A stretch of DNA of 64,000 bases, from the NCBI GenBank assembly GCA_000226015.1, contig JH152741.1, positions 51,934 to 115,933 of the forward strand, given 5' to 3'. The position numbers and the translations under genes were made by a program. The notes under the pieces were generated by a model. The model saw only the letters and a program-made list of their open reading frames with translations, was not told the origin of the DNA and made no database searches. This stretch comes from Mnemiopsis leidyi. Taxonomy: Eukaryota; Ctenophora; Tentaculata; Lobata; Bolinopsidae. This document shows, in pieces, positions 45,521 to 58,200 of the stretch (its first letter is position 1; every line of letters begins with the position of its first letter).

Positions 45521-47089
45521 ATGACAGAACATTACCACTATTCGTTCTACTACGAACAACTAAACAACACTACAGCGCCAGTGTACGATTTCTGTAACCA
45601 TGGAAACCCGGCACCAGTGCTGCCCTCCTGTGTTCCAGCTGTTCCATCAGAGATTGTGCCTGCTAGTGTTCCAGCCTGCTCAAACGGAGGGAGAAAGAAA
45701 AAGAGGAAAGGAAAGCAGCCCTCCGAAGATCTAGCTGCTGTGCTTGCAAATGACACAACATCTATTGCGTCATCTAAAGGTGTTAGTGAAGGTGGGTGCT
45801 GTGACGGAGGCAAAGCTTGCGGGGCCTGTGGTGCAGGTTGCAGCAAATGTTGCGGTTGTTGTGGTCTAGATTGTCCTGGCTGCTGCAATTGTGGTGATTG
45901 CTCGTGTGGCGACTGTTGTGGTTGCTGTAAAGGGGGTCCATGTTGCTGTAGCTGCTGTGATGGGGGATGTTGTGGGGGTGGGTGTGGAGACTGTAAGTGC
46001 TGCAAGCTCTGTGACGATTGCTGCAAGGGGTGTGGTTCCTGTATCTGTGGCAAGATCAGTGCTTGCTGCACTTCTTGTGGTAAGTCCTGTGAGGGATGCT
46101 GCGGCAAGTGCGGGTGTGGCAAATGTGGTGATTGCTGTGAAGGGTGCTGCACTAAATGTGGGGGGTGCTGCAAGAGTTGCGGGGACTGCAGTGGCTGTGC
46201 GGACTGTTGCGATGGATGCTGCGAGGGCTGCACTAAAGGATGCTGTAACGGGTGCGGTAAATGCAAGGCTTGTTGCGGTGGGTTCAGCTGTCTGGATTGC
46301 TGTGGGTGCTGTAAAGGAGACTGCTGCTCCTGCTCGTGTTGTGATGGGTCGTGTTGCGGTGGATCTTGTGGTGCTTGCAGCTGCTGCAAGATTAACGACT
46401 GTTGTAAGCTTGACTGTTTCAAGGGATGCTGTCCTGATGGGTGCTGTACTTGTGGCAACTGTTGTAAGCCCAACTGTTGTAAAGTCGAGTGTTGTGATGC
46501 AAGTTGTTGTAAGTTTGGCAACTGTGGCGAATGCCTTAACTGCTGTGGCAAAATGTGTAAGAATTGCTGCACTTGCGGAGGTTGTGCACCTTGTGAAAAA
46601 TGTTGTGGTGCTTTGAAGGGATGTTGTGGTAAATGTAGCGGTTGCTGCGGCGACTGTGGTAAATGTAGCAGTTGCTGCGGCGACTGTGGTAAATGTAGCG
46701 GTTGCTCAGGAGGCTGTGGTAAATGTAGCGATAGCTGTGGTAAATGTATGAAATGTGGTGACTGTTGCGGATGTGGTCTATGTGGTGACTGCTGCAAAGG
46801 CTGTATCTGTGGTGACTGTTGCGGATGCTGCAATGCTGACTGCTGCTCCTGCACCTGTTGTGACGGGTCTTGCTGTGGAGGTTCGTGTGGGGCTTGCAAG
46901 TGCTGCAAGTTTACCGAGTGCTGCACTTTGGAATGCTGTACCGGATGCTGCCCTGACGGATGCTGTACCTGCGGGAAATGTGTCCCTTGTACCACAAAGT
47001 GCTGTAACAAGGAATGTTGCGACTGTGGTAGCGGGTGCTTCGGCAAGAAGAAGAAAGATAAGAAATGCGTTTGTGGGCGTACTCATTAG
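45521..47089 (+). CDS. Ultra-cysteine-rich intronless protein (522 residues)
   Basis: Single exon, markedly more GC-rich than its surroundings. Residues 1-90 are ordinary and lack a signal peptide, with a basic GGRKKKRKGK stretch near 57. From about residue 92 to 510 roughly a third of residues are Cys, in CC, GCC and CGxC patterns. A module of about 55 residues occurs three times (from about 45918, 46297 and 46822), each with DCCGCC, CCDGSCCGGSCG and a CKCCK-like end; the last two add CCPDGCCTCG. A shorter CGDCGKCSxC unit repeats near 46640-46730. The end is basic (KKKKDKK). Resembles keratin-associated, sperm structural or metallothionein-like proteins in composition only. No introns, unlike the ferlin and transporter genes on either side. 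Confidence 0.78.
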   Translation: MTEHYHYSFYYEQLNNTTAPVYDFCNHGNPAPVLPSCVPAVPSEIVPASVPACSNGGRKKKRKGKQPSEDLAAVLANDTTSIASSKGVSEGGCCDGGKACGACGAGCSKCCGCCGLDCPGCCNCGDCSCGDCCGCCKGGPCCCSCCDGGCCGGGCGDCKCCKLCDDCCKGCGSCICGKISACCTSCGKSCEGCCGKCGCGKCGDCCEGCCTKCGGCCKSCGDCSGCADCCDGCCEGCTKGCCNGCGKCKACCGGFSCLDCCGCCKGDCCSCSCCDGSCCGGSCGACSCCKINDCCKLDCFKGCCPDGCCTCGNCCKPNCCKVECCDASCCKFGNCGECLNCCGKMCKNCCTCGGCAPCEKCCGALKGCCGKCSGCCGDCGKCSSCCGDCGKCSGCSGGCGKCSDSCGKCMKCGDCCGCGLCGDCCKGCICGDCCGCCNADCCSCTCCDGSCCGGSCGACKCCKFTECCTLECCTGCCPDGCCTCGKCVPCTTKCCNKECCDCGSGCFGKKKKDKKCVCGRTH

Positions 47090-49282
47090 ATTAGTAGGGT
47101 GTCACGACCAGACAGAAATCCGACGAACCAGCACTATTCAGTATAGTCATAGAAAACACTTGTACTCACATACCAGAAATCTAATGACTTGAACTGGCCA
47201 CTGGTGAAGCTGGCTACTGACTAACTGAGGAATGTTTTTTATTCTGCGTTTCATGAGGAGCTCGAGGTCTTAATGAAATATTAGAAAAGACAGATTCGAT
47301 GATTAATGATAACCTCTTAAGAAAGTTTGTAAATTTTTGTTGTATATTCTATCTTTACAACGCTTTCAAAGAAGATTCTATTCTTTAGTATTCACTCAGC
47401 TCGGAGAAATTGGATGCATTTGTCTTTATGCAAATTTAAGTAAAATATTGTGTGAAATTCGTATGATATTATAATATTATAAGAATATATACTTCGAAGA
47501 CCCATTAGATGCCAGCCCGGGTTGGGCAACAAATCTATCAATCAATAATTTTATGTTAAACCACTAATCCATGAGTTTAGGTGTATATATTTGAACGTAC
47601 AAATCCGTACACCGTTTTGATTTACATCGCAATTTGCTATCGGCAAATTAGGATGAGGGATAGAAAAATTGCTGGCAAAATCACTAAAAATTGTAGATAT
47701 ACTGCAGAATTTATGAGGAAATTTCCATTGTTAGCTTGTATAGACCCTGTAATGATCCATTAACAGCCAGAGTGGACAGAAATTGATGGGGGTTGGATCA
47801 AGTTAAGAGAATTCATCATTCGTATAGAGGATGATAAGCGTATGAGTGCAACAGTAATACCCACATTTGGAACAGTGGCAAAACAACCTTTCTCTTGGGG
47901 ACATGACTAGATGGGCCGGTACCAGCAAGAACCCCATCATCCCTCATGACAAATTCAAAATACTAATCTTCAAATCAATAGCTAGCAGTAGGTTTTTACT
48001 TTTCAATCGAATCCCGGATGGTAATGAATTTGATGGTCAATGGTCATGGTGTTGGAGCCCGAAAGCTCGATTCCTGAGATTTTGGGCTCTTACAGTTACA
48101 CAAGCATCGGTCTTCTGTGGCTGGAGTAGGGTATTTTCTTCCCCGACTGTATACATCAATACTAAAGCTTGAGAGATCAGATTAAATTGTTTATATCTTT
48201 TTAAAATTTTCTTAAAATCCTTCTCATCTATCATGTAGATCTGGAATATATTACCCCACAAAAAGCACTCCAATGTTATCGCTGACATTTGTCAGTATTT
48301 AAAATGGAGAGCTTTCCATCACGTCACCACTCACCATCCAAATTAATCTGTAACTCCGGAACCTTATACATCAGATATTGGAGGTTCTCTGTTCAGTGCA
48401 GTGCTGCTACAAGATGTATTATTGTTATTATGGAATTACCGCACATGACACCATTCACACCAACTCCACAATGCAGCCTCCTTCATTAGGCCGAACAATG
48501 GTATCCGTTACTGGGCATTCTCCGTATCACAATCTAGCAAATACACAATAATTGCACGTGCTTGAATTGTCTTGTCACGTGGTGTTGCTAGGGAGGACTA
48601 CTTGAGATTACACTCAGTCTAGCACAACCTAGTACTACAGATCTTGTTTTAGTGCGTTGTATTCGAGAAAGTAGTGTCGATGCACGCCTCATGTCTAAAA
48701 GCTCTGATAATGGAAGCAAGTAGTTTTGAGTAGACAATTGAGCTTTCAAAAATTACACTAGCTTTCACTATGGTTGCGCTACTCAAAGAATGGTTAAATT
48801 TTGAGTATTGTTAGCTTGCTTCGCTATTTCATTTGCCTTTTTCAGTTTTCTTTAGGGGTCCACCCTCTTACTTTCATAGAAAATCGACTTAATCCTGGAT
48901 AAACTTTAGCTTCTGGTAAAAAGTTGCCGTTAGCTTACCCCATTTAACTTTAAGTGATTTTTGTTCTACAGTTAACCTATACAACGTTCATTTTTTCATT
49001 CAACTTACAGGCAGCTACATGTAAAGTAAAGAGTTTATACTACTTTACTAGCAAACATTGTGCTTTGGAAAAAAGTGCATATATATTCATAGTGAGAATA
49101 TCCCGGTTAAAAAAACCAGATAGACCGAGCTCTGTGGAAGTGTTTAGCTGTAATTCCACGATAGCGGTAATTCACACTCATATCTTAAAGTACAGTTGTT
49201 TGAGAGATAGAAACTTCGGACTTGTTTCTCAGCTGAGCAGTAAAACAGCTTTGTTGTACGTTAACGTGCAGTTCACTGCATC
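47090..49282. other. Intergenic region before the OCA2-like gene
   Basis: Contains the second dispersed-repeat tail at 47500-47546. Open frames at 47867-48172 and 48954-49385 have no recognisable motifs. The last overlaps the presumed 5' untranslated region of the transporter. Confidence 0.4.
47500..47560. mobile_element. 3' tail of a dispersed repeat, second copy
   Basis: CCCATTAGATGCCAGCCCGG then GTTGGGCAACAAATC and a TATCAATCAAT tail; matches 697-735. Consistent with a 5'-truncated non-LTR element. Confidence 0.45.
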
Positions 49283-52200
49283 ATGTCGGAGGGTTTGGGA
49301 GAAAACTCCCGTCTCCTTGACTTCTCCGGGAAACTGTACAATCAGGAGGACAACGGGAATGTACTCCAGCTCCGGGACTGGCTAGATGATCCTTACGAAC
49401 AAGTGGGAATATTTAAATGTGTTTTAATTTTAGTTGAATTTTGTCTATTTGTATTGATATTAACCAATGTACACCGAGTACAATCGTGCATTGTGTGGAA
49501 CATTAAATGTGTTTATTCTTCACAATGTACACTGAGTACATTCTTGTATTTTGGTGACAGTGTTTATTATAGCCTGTTTTATTGATTGCACATTCTGTCT
49601 TTACTAAATGCATCCCCGTGTATTCCTCGTAAATACATATACAATATAAACTATTATTCGCACTTTATTTGTGAAAATTTGAACACTAACCCATGATTTC
49701 ACTGCGTCTATTTCACGTAGGTTTCGGAGCTACCCTCTCAAAGGTACGCAGGTACTGACGATGGAAAACTTACTCAGCTGGAACTTACCAACAACAACAA
49801 ACTTCATCCTCCAGCTGTTGTTAGAGAAAACCCTCAGCAACCGTAAGTAAATCCTAGCAGGATTTGACATTTATTCTAAAAAGTATCTTCAAATGATCTG
49901 TTCATGATATGTATGGGGGGGGGATCATGTTTTTTTGTTTTTTTGTTTAGGTGGAAGTGATTTTTTGAAAAAACAAAAAAACAAATAAAACAAAAAAAAC
50001 AAATAAAACAAAAAACAAAAAAAGCTAAAAAAGCCAAAATCCAAACAAACAAAACAAAAAGAATGTAAATATACTGTCAGATCACGATTTTTCCGTTGCT
50101 GCGTTTGTTTTTGTGTAGGTAAGAGAGATGCCAACAGATAGGAGGGAATAACCATTTTTTTGTTTTTTTTGTTTAGATATGTAGTAGAAGTAAATTTGTG
50201 GAAAAAACAAAAATTAAACAAAAAAGAACTTGAAAAATGAATAAAAATTACGGTCGCTAATTTTCGGCAAGTTTATGTCTTTTCAATGTTATTCATCTGC
50301 AAAAAATTAGCGACCGTAATTTTGATTCATCTTCGTACTTATTGGTCCATTCAAACGGCCCATCATCTTATATCACTCCTTTTCGATGTGTAATGGACAA
50401 TGCTGACTTTAAAAGACGGTCACGCTACACCCAAGTTTTGGTAAATTATATCACCCCTTTTTGGTTTAAAACGACCTGAGTCCGAAAAACTAGCTTTTTA
50501 TGCACTTTTTGTNNNNNNNNNNNNNNNNNNNNNNNNNNNNNNNNNNNNNNNNNNNNNNNNNNNNNNNNNNNNNNNNNNNNNNNNNNNNNNNNNNNNNNNN
50601 NNNNNNNNNNNNNNNNNNNNNCAATCAGAGAACCAAAGATTGTTTTGACGCTTCAATTGTTGGTTTTATTTTCAATTTGAGTTTTATTGTCATCATATAT
50701 TTGTCTTACACTTCTAGAATTCTCATCCAACCCTCATTTCGTCTGAAAAGTCCAAAAATTAATTTTTTGTTTTTTTGTTTTTTTGTTTAGGTGGAAGTGA
50801 AATTTTGAAAAAAACAAAAACAAAAAAACAAAAAAAACAAAAAAATACGTGATCTCCCCCCCCCTATGTATTTACTGTATATCCGCTGGCTGTCTGATTA
50901 AATTCGATGCCATTTGATTTCTCTTAAATTAGAATCCAACAAAAAAGTTCATCCGCCTAATACAATGACACCCTATTCCCCACAATTGGTTGATATTACA
51001 ATACAATAAGCTATTACATACTTACGCGTGCAAACTTAGAAGATTATTGAAGATAATCTTCCCCAAGTTACCCTTTTTGGAATTATTTAAGAGAACAAAT
51101 TTTCAGGATACGATTGGCAAAAGTAGCTGCTCTTTCATCCCTTATGCTTGTTTCACTGGTGAGTTCTCGGTTTAAGTTATGAGATAATAAAACTATGTCG
51201 TACTGTTTAAATATAAAACTTTAATAATCAGATGAATAAATTTCAAAAATGTTAAATTATTCAAGTTAAATACATAGTTAGTGTAAATTAATCATCTTAT
51301 CGTAATTTGAAATCACCACTGTAAAACTAACCACTGCAAAGCAGTGATTAGAGAAATTATTTATTAAATAACACAAAAAGCTAAATTTGAATTTATTAGA
51401 ATAGACAATAATCTGAATAGAATAACCTAATTGGGATAATCTTATCAAATTAGAATAATCTAATTAGAATGATCTAATTAGACAATAATGATCTAATTAG
51501 ATAATAATTGGACAATAATCTAAAACAAGAAATAGTTACTGCGTTAAAAATAAAATAACCGCTGTACATATAACTTCCGTCGAAAGGAATAGAAAACGCG
51601 ATTGAAAATAATGAATTTACGCAATTGAAATTAGAATGCAAATTGCTCATCTCAAAAATAACAAAATTTACACATTAGTTAATCATCAATTCTGAGATCA
51701 TGTACATTGTACAGTAAATAATAAATCCCTCAATAATAACTTCAAGTAAAATCTTAACATTTAATAATTAGTAACTTAGTCATAATTAAACTCTTTGACT
51801 TATTATCGTGTAGTGCGGACGGGTCTCCTGCCCTCTCTGGCGTACCTTCTGCGAGCATTTACAAACCATTGTCTGATCTGAGATAATACATGGATTTGAT
51901 GTTAACATATCGGAGACTTTTGAGGCTGTCAAAGGTACAAATTTGAAACTAACAGTCGCCATTTTGGCAAAGCTATAGGCGAATTTTATAAAATGAATTA
52001 AAATGTCTGTTTGCTATAGATAATAGCTGCACTGTCCGGGCAGCTCTCTGACCTGGCCCCTGTCGAGCCCCGTCTTTCTCATGAGCTCCTTCTTCTCGCT
52101 GATGGTGGGGTAGGGGTTCTTGATGTTGCTCTTCAACCACGTGGTTAGAACAGACACTGTCGGACTGTTGTAACGTCGAGGTTCCCTGCACACCCTCCGT

Positions 52201-55200
52201 GCTCCTGAAGAAGACAATTAGTGTCATGTATAAACTGTTGTTGGAAGCAACAACCAAGTGTGTTTACACACTGTTGTTTGTACAATGTATAACACTTGTA
52301 CAGCACTGCCGAATAAGGCAAACTTGCTACCGGGGTGTCAGTCATGATAATATGTAATAGTAGAAGGGAGATTTTTCATCTAATTCTTTGTTTCTCAAAT
52401 TTGCTTCAGACTCAACTAGACATTCATTAACTATAAGTATACTTTTTATACTTTTTGGTCGAGGTCCGTGGATCTCGGGAGAAGAGCAAGCTCGCTTTTT
52501 CGGCTTTCTCCTCGGAATGGAGGGAGCAATGGGCTGACAAGCTGGCAAGTCAGGATCCTCGTTGTACTGCTTCAACAAACTCATGATCTCGTCTAGTTCT
52601 TTAGACGATTCTTCTTTGTGCTGTGCTGGATCCTCTTTAAGTAACTCGCTCCAATCCAGCCTGCAATTTTGTTCGTTGACTGTAAATAAAAGTAGAATTT
52701 CCGTTAGCGTTACATCACCTATATTTACTAATTTTGTAACAATATCATGTAAGTTTCGCCTTTTTCTGTTGAAAGAATTGAAATAATCAAATGTAGCTGA
52801 AACAAACTTGTATGCGATACTGTCATCTTGAAAATCTTCGGTTGCAGGATCATTGGTTTGATTTTCGGGTGTTGACATGCACTCTGAGCCATATCCTGCA
52901 GAAAATTTGATAAAAATAACATGCACTCTGAGCCATATCCTGCAGAAAATTTGATAAAAATAACATGAATTGATGGTCAGCGCAAGTGTGCTGAAGATCA
53001 CCTGAATTGAAACTGAAACTTAAGTAGGTTTAGCACAGTGACATTATTCTTGGGCTATAAGATGACTCAACTTGTCTAATTCACCTGATGAGTCGATGGA
53101 ATCGTTGTAGTAGATATCACAGGGGTTTCCGCCATCAGGGGTGTGGCTGTTTGTATGAAGGTTTGGATTCGGAGGTGTTTGATACGCTAGATCACATCTG
53201 GCCGCCATTGGTGTTTGGCAGAACATGTCTCTGCCTGCATTTTGCCACTGATCACCCTAAAACATTGATAATCAAAGATGATAATTTTTGAAATATTTGA
53301 TTTTGATTTTGAAAAAATGGTCCTTTTCTACAATTATGCGATGACGGCTCTTTATTAATCCATACTATAAGTGTGTCTAAGTCTTGCTTAAACCTTTGCT
53401 CTTTCTGATAAAACAGGTGAAAATAATTTTTGGACACGCCATATATCAATTTAGTCGCAGCACAGAGCACACATAAGATACTTGATATCTTATTATCTTA
53501 GATAATAGAGAAAGTTTTACCTGCGAAAGTGGATACAGATGGTTCCCCATGTTAGAAAGATATGGATGAGGGATGGGAACTTGTATGGGAATATGGAAGT
53601 TTCCCTTCGGTCCTGAGGTCAAACGATTGTTATTACCTCCGGTCCTGAGGTCAAACGATTATAATTACCTCCGGTCCTGAGGTCAAACGATTATAAATAT
53701 AATTACCTGCGAATCTGTTTCTGATGGCAATAACAGTAACACTGCGATAACTTAGGCGTTTTTACTTTTTGTAAAATATTAGTCTGTTCTATAGTCTGGA
53801 ATGGTTTCATACAAATGTACCAAAATTGGTACAAAGAACACCAATGAATCGGCTGCAGATACCTTGACAAGGATCAGAAATCGTATTGTTGATAGAGCTG
53901 TATTCGTAGTTGTTGTAGAGGTTAGGATCAAAGAAGGTTTGATCGTAGATGGGTTGACTTAAAGCATCGTAGTAAATTGTCTCGTTTACTTGCTCTGGTA
54001 TAAATTCTGTATAAATCATAAATCCAATTTACAATTATAATTATAAACGCGTGGTTTGATGGTACCTGTACCGCAATAAATCAATTCTTTTTAGGATTGA
54101 CTAAAAGAACTTTTAGATATATTTTGACTCAAATGAATGAAATTAAAATTATCGAATTAAAGTTGCTCACGAATTTGATCTGGAATCCTGCTCGATTCGA
54201 ATGCTGGGCTGAATTGACTTATGTTCTGAAATAGGAAAACCCATTTGAACATTATGTCATTAACATCAAGCTAGTTTGTATCACAAATAAATGAAACTTA
54301 TATCAAGAAGAGTACCGGAATGAATTATCTAAATGGAAGGCGAAATGCCCGATTCTTACGTAAACAGAGTCAATCATCTTGGTCGACTCTCCAATAGGCT
54401 CATGTTCTCTAAAAGTGTCCTGAAGGTGTAAAAACGCATTATGGCACTTCGAAAGTGACATGTTTAACGAATAAAATAAAATGTTTTCAACTATATGCAA
54501 AGCGTTGAACCAAGATTCTTATTTGTATGTTAACTACAATGTACACCCACCTCTACTGAAACAGAGCCGCCATAACTACAATTTACACCCACCTCTACTA
54601 AAACAGAGCCGCTGAAGCTTGACATTTGTAAAGATGTATCCGACAGAGCAAATCTCATGTTTAAATGCTCTAATGATGTTTTTGTTGACGAAAATCATAA
54701 AGAAAATAAATTGTACAAGTACTTAAACTTTTGCTAATCAGTCTTCAATAGAGAAAAATAAGTTTAGATTTTACAGACAAATACCGAGTTGCAATATTGA
54801 CAAAAGTTAATTTCAAACGAAAAGACTGCTCATGCGACAAAACGTAATTAAGAAATATTGACTGCTTATCTATATAGCCTGACATTTATCGACTGAATTC
54901 CGGTGTAAGATTAAAGATAGTCTTTTTTAAATCATATCCAATCACAAAAGTGTTGATCAATTGTAGAATCTTAGAACATGGGTAAATGAAGACAATTGTC
55001 TAAATTACCCAGATCACAGATGGAAAAATATATGTGGCGAATCCAATTTTGTGATTGAAGCAGAGCCAAGGGGAATATGGCCGTTTTTGGGAATAAAACC
55101 GGCGGACTATTTCCGCCGCGGATTCCGCCAGAACGTTCCTTTCGGCGGAATCTGGCGGACTCTGAAGGATCCGCCGGGGATTTCGCCTGAGTCCACCGAG

Positions 55201-58200
55201 TCCGATCGGATCCGCCATCAACTCGCGGACAGTCCGCCAAAATTTTGTCCACCAACCAGTCTTAAAGCTAAGTTCCGCGAGTTGGCGGAATAGTTCCGCC
55301 GTGGACTTGTTCCGCCGAAAAATGTTGGCGGAACTATTCCGCCGCGGAATAAGTCCGACCAATGAAAGTTTGCTGATTTCGCCGCCCTTTAGGGGTTAGG
55401 GCTAGGTTTAGGGTTAGAATAAGGTTTGTCTGACTTCGTCCGACCCTCATTCGAATAAAATGACAGGAGGGTGCGCGCTGCCGTACAAAATAAGGTTAGG
55501 GTTAGAACCTAACACTAGGGTTAAAGTTCCGCGGCGGACAAAGTTCCGCAGCGAATAGTTCCACCAAGTTCTGCCGCGGACTATATTCTGCGGCGGACTT
55601 GTTTCGTCACTTTACTTTGGCGGAATAGTTCAGCGGCGGATAAGTTCCGCTAAATTTTTTTGTTATTATTCCGCCGAATAATTCCACCGCGGAACAAGTC
55701 TGCAGCGGACCTGTTCCGCCAAATCGCGGAACTTAACTTAAAGTCTGGTTGGCGGACAAAATTGGCGGACTGTCCGCGAGTTGATGGCGGATCCGATCGG
55801 ACTCGACGTACTCAGGCGAAATCCGCGGTGGATCCGCCAGAGTCCGCCGAAAGGAACGTTCTGGCGGAATCCGCCGCGGACAAAGTCCGCCAGTTTAATT
55901 CCCCCGTTTTTAAATGCACATCAATCCACAGGTTACGTCGATGTTTTACATCGAAGAAAGCAAGGATTCTTACCTAATGACTTCATGTAAAAGTGCGTTG
56001 AAGACTATTACCATCGACGATATTTCTTATTGCAACCGGCTTGCCATTGAGATAACAGGAAATATAGAGGATGGTGAGAATTTGCCGTCAATACGTATTT
56101 TATTAAAATAATAAGATGCAAAAGTACGTATTTGAGAAAAATTGTAATATTTTCATCAAGATATTTATTATAACTACTTGTTTAGTAGGTGCTTTATCAT
56201 AAGTAATGACAGAACTGAATTATAACTATAACTACATGGTGAATTTTAACGATTCCCAGGCTGAGATTTTCATTTTCAGAGGTGTACGCTGAGCCACTAG
56301 ATGGTACAATCCAAATAATCGTCAAGAAGTCTATGACAAATCAGTCGGAAGATGTAGTCATTGTAAGTAAAATAACAACTAACAAATTGTTACATTGGCA
56401 TTCGGTCTCAACTTCATCCACTTTAACTAACAAATCTCATCCTGACATTAGCAACTTTATTTTGTTAAGTATGGTGTCTCAGATCGCAAAAATTTTGCGA
56501 CATGTGCCTCAAGTCAAGACAATTTTCAAGCACCTGATACAAAGTACTTTACCATTAACGTTTATTATAAAATCAAGTGTCACAACAAATTTTAAACACT
56601 TTTCCAATTCTTCACAAAATAATGTCGGTCGATAATTAAATGCTGTTATATTCTTTATGCAGTACTACAGTTTTATCCACTCAGGACGATCCCGTTTACA
56701 TCAAGCCAACAAGAGAGAGGACCACTAAGATAAAGGAGATGACCAAGATTGAACATCTTTTTAAAATAGATTCCCTCAAGTAAGTTCACTTCGTGCGGCT
56801 CTTATTTTGAAACCAGTTTAGACGTTATAAATGTTCATTGATTTGACCAATTTAAGCCATAAATTTATTTAATTTAAGCTTTAATTTAAGCTTTAATTTA
56901 AGCTTTAATTTAAGCTTTAATTTAAGCTTTTGATCGCCTTAGACGCTTTTGATCGCTTAAGACGCAATTTAGATTGCTCAAGAGATATTGAAGTTTATGG
57001 AATTCCACTGAGTCCACAATTAGTAGATTATCAAGAAGTACTCGACACTCGTGTCAGACACCCGTACGTTTTACTTTCTGTAGAACGACTTTGTATTCCT
57101 TATATTTGAGTTATATAAAACCTATATGTTTTCAAGGGTGTCATTTGTTTGTCTGGATCGTGCTATAGACTGCAGATGTTGAGGTTTCATAAAGACTGGC
57201 TCACGCCGAATTGTGCCAAAAACTTTTTTCCGCAGAAAATTACGTCATCATTTCACATGCAAAACACGTAAAGGAATGTGATGAATTGAGATTCTGACCC
57301 ACTGGGTAATTTAAGTATTTAAGAAGACGAAAGATTACGGTCTATCTATTCTTCTTATAATATTCACTTTTAAAAAAGAAGCTCATGATAGACACGCTTC
57401 AATTTTAAACTATTTACCAATTTCAGGAACTGTGCACAATTGTCTCTGATCGCAGAGCCGAAGGACGAAAATGCTTGTGCCTCGATAAACCTATCTTATC
57501 AATGTAGATCACCTGCCCAGGATTATTCGGTATGAACAAAACTTATTTGAGATGCTATATAAATTAGAAGTATTATAGTTTTACTAATAAAGCAATCGAC
57601 CTGGCAGTGGTCAGTTAAATTAGAGTTGTTGAAAAGTGTTAAAACTTTTGATTATTCAAATTGATCGATAATGATATGGTCGTTCAGTTATTTATTCTAC
57701 CATGATATCATCCTTTTGCTTGATTTTTTTACTGCACTAAGCCAAGAAGAAGTAAGTATTTCCAAAAAATTTACGCTCTGCATTATTGTGACAACAGGTA
57801 TAAAGCAAACAAAAACAATGCATTGATAATGAAACTGAAAGTCATTACAAACAATAGTTTATCATTTTAATAGATTTTATTCAAAATCAATTACAATAAA
57901 TCAAAAATGATCTACGAAAATCAAAATCTTAAACTTTTAAAATTCATCAAATTTTTCATCAAATTATAAAATGAAAATGAACAAAGATGTGTCGGCGCAT
58001 ACAATCATTAGTCGGCTTGTTCCGAAAATTCACTATTAGTAATGTGAATAATGACTACATCATTCGACTCATAACCATCCAGATCCCCTTTATTCAGTTT
58101 TTGAACCTCACTCTCACGCCCCTCCTCCCTGGCCAGGAGTTTGCAGGTGAGGACCAGGAACCCCACCAGCCCTATTATCACCAACCCGCACCCCGCCAGT

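Noticed and set aside
45550-47046. 498-residue minus-strand frame rich in Gln, Pro and His
   Set aside because: It is the mirror of the cysteine-rich gene: TGC/TGT-rich sense sequence gives GCA/ACA-rich antisense codons without stops. Other long frames in this interval have the same cause.
48954-49385. 143-residue frame upstream of the OCA2-like start
   Set aside because: Overlaps the transporter's first exon in another frame; no motif or homology signal; most likely 5' untranslated sequence.
50500-50790. Frame running through the assembly gap
   Set aside because: Continuity depends on unknown bases.
55000-55977. Several 70-120-residue frames over the GC-rich segment
   Set aside because: They fall inside the inverted arms of the fold-back element, read alike on both strands, and match no transposase.
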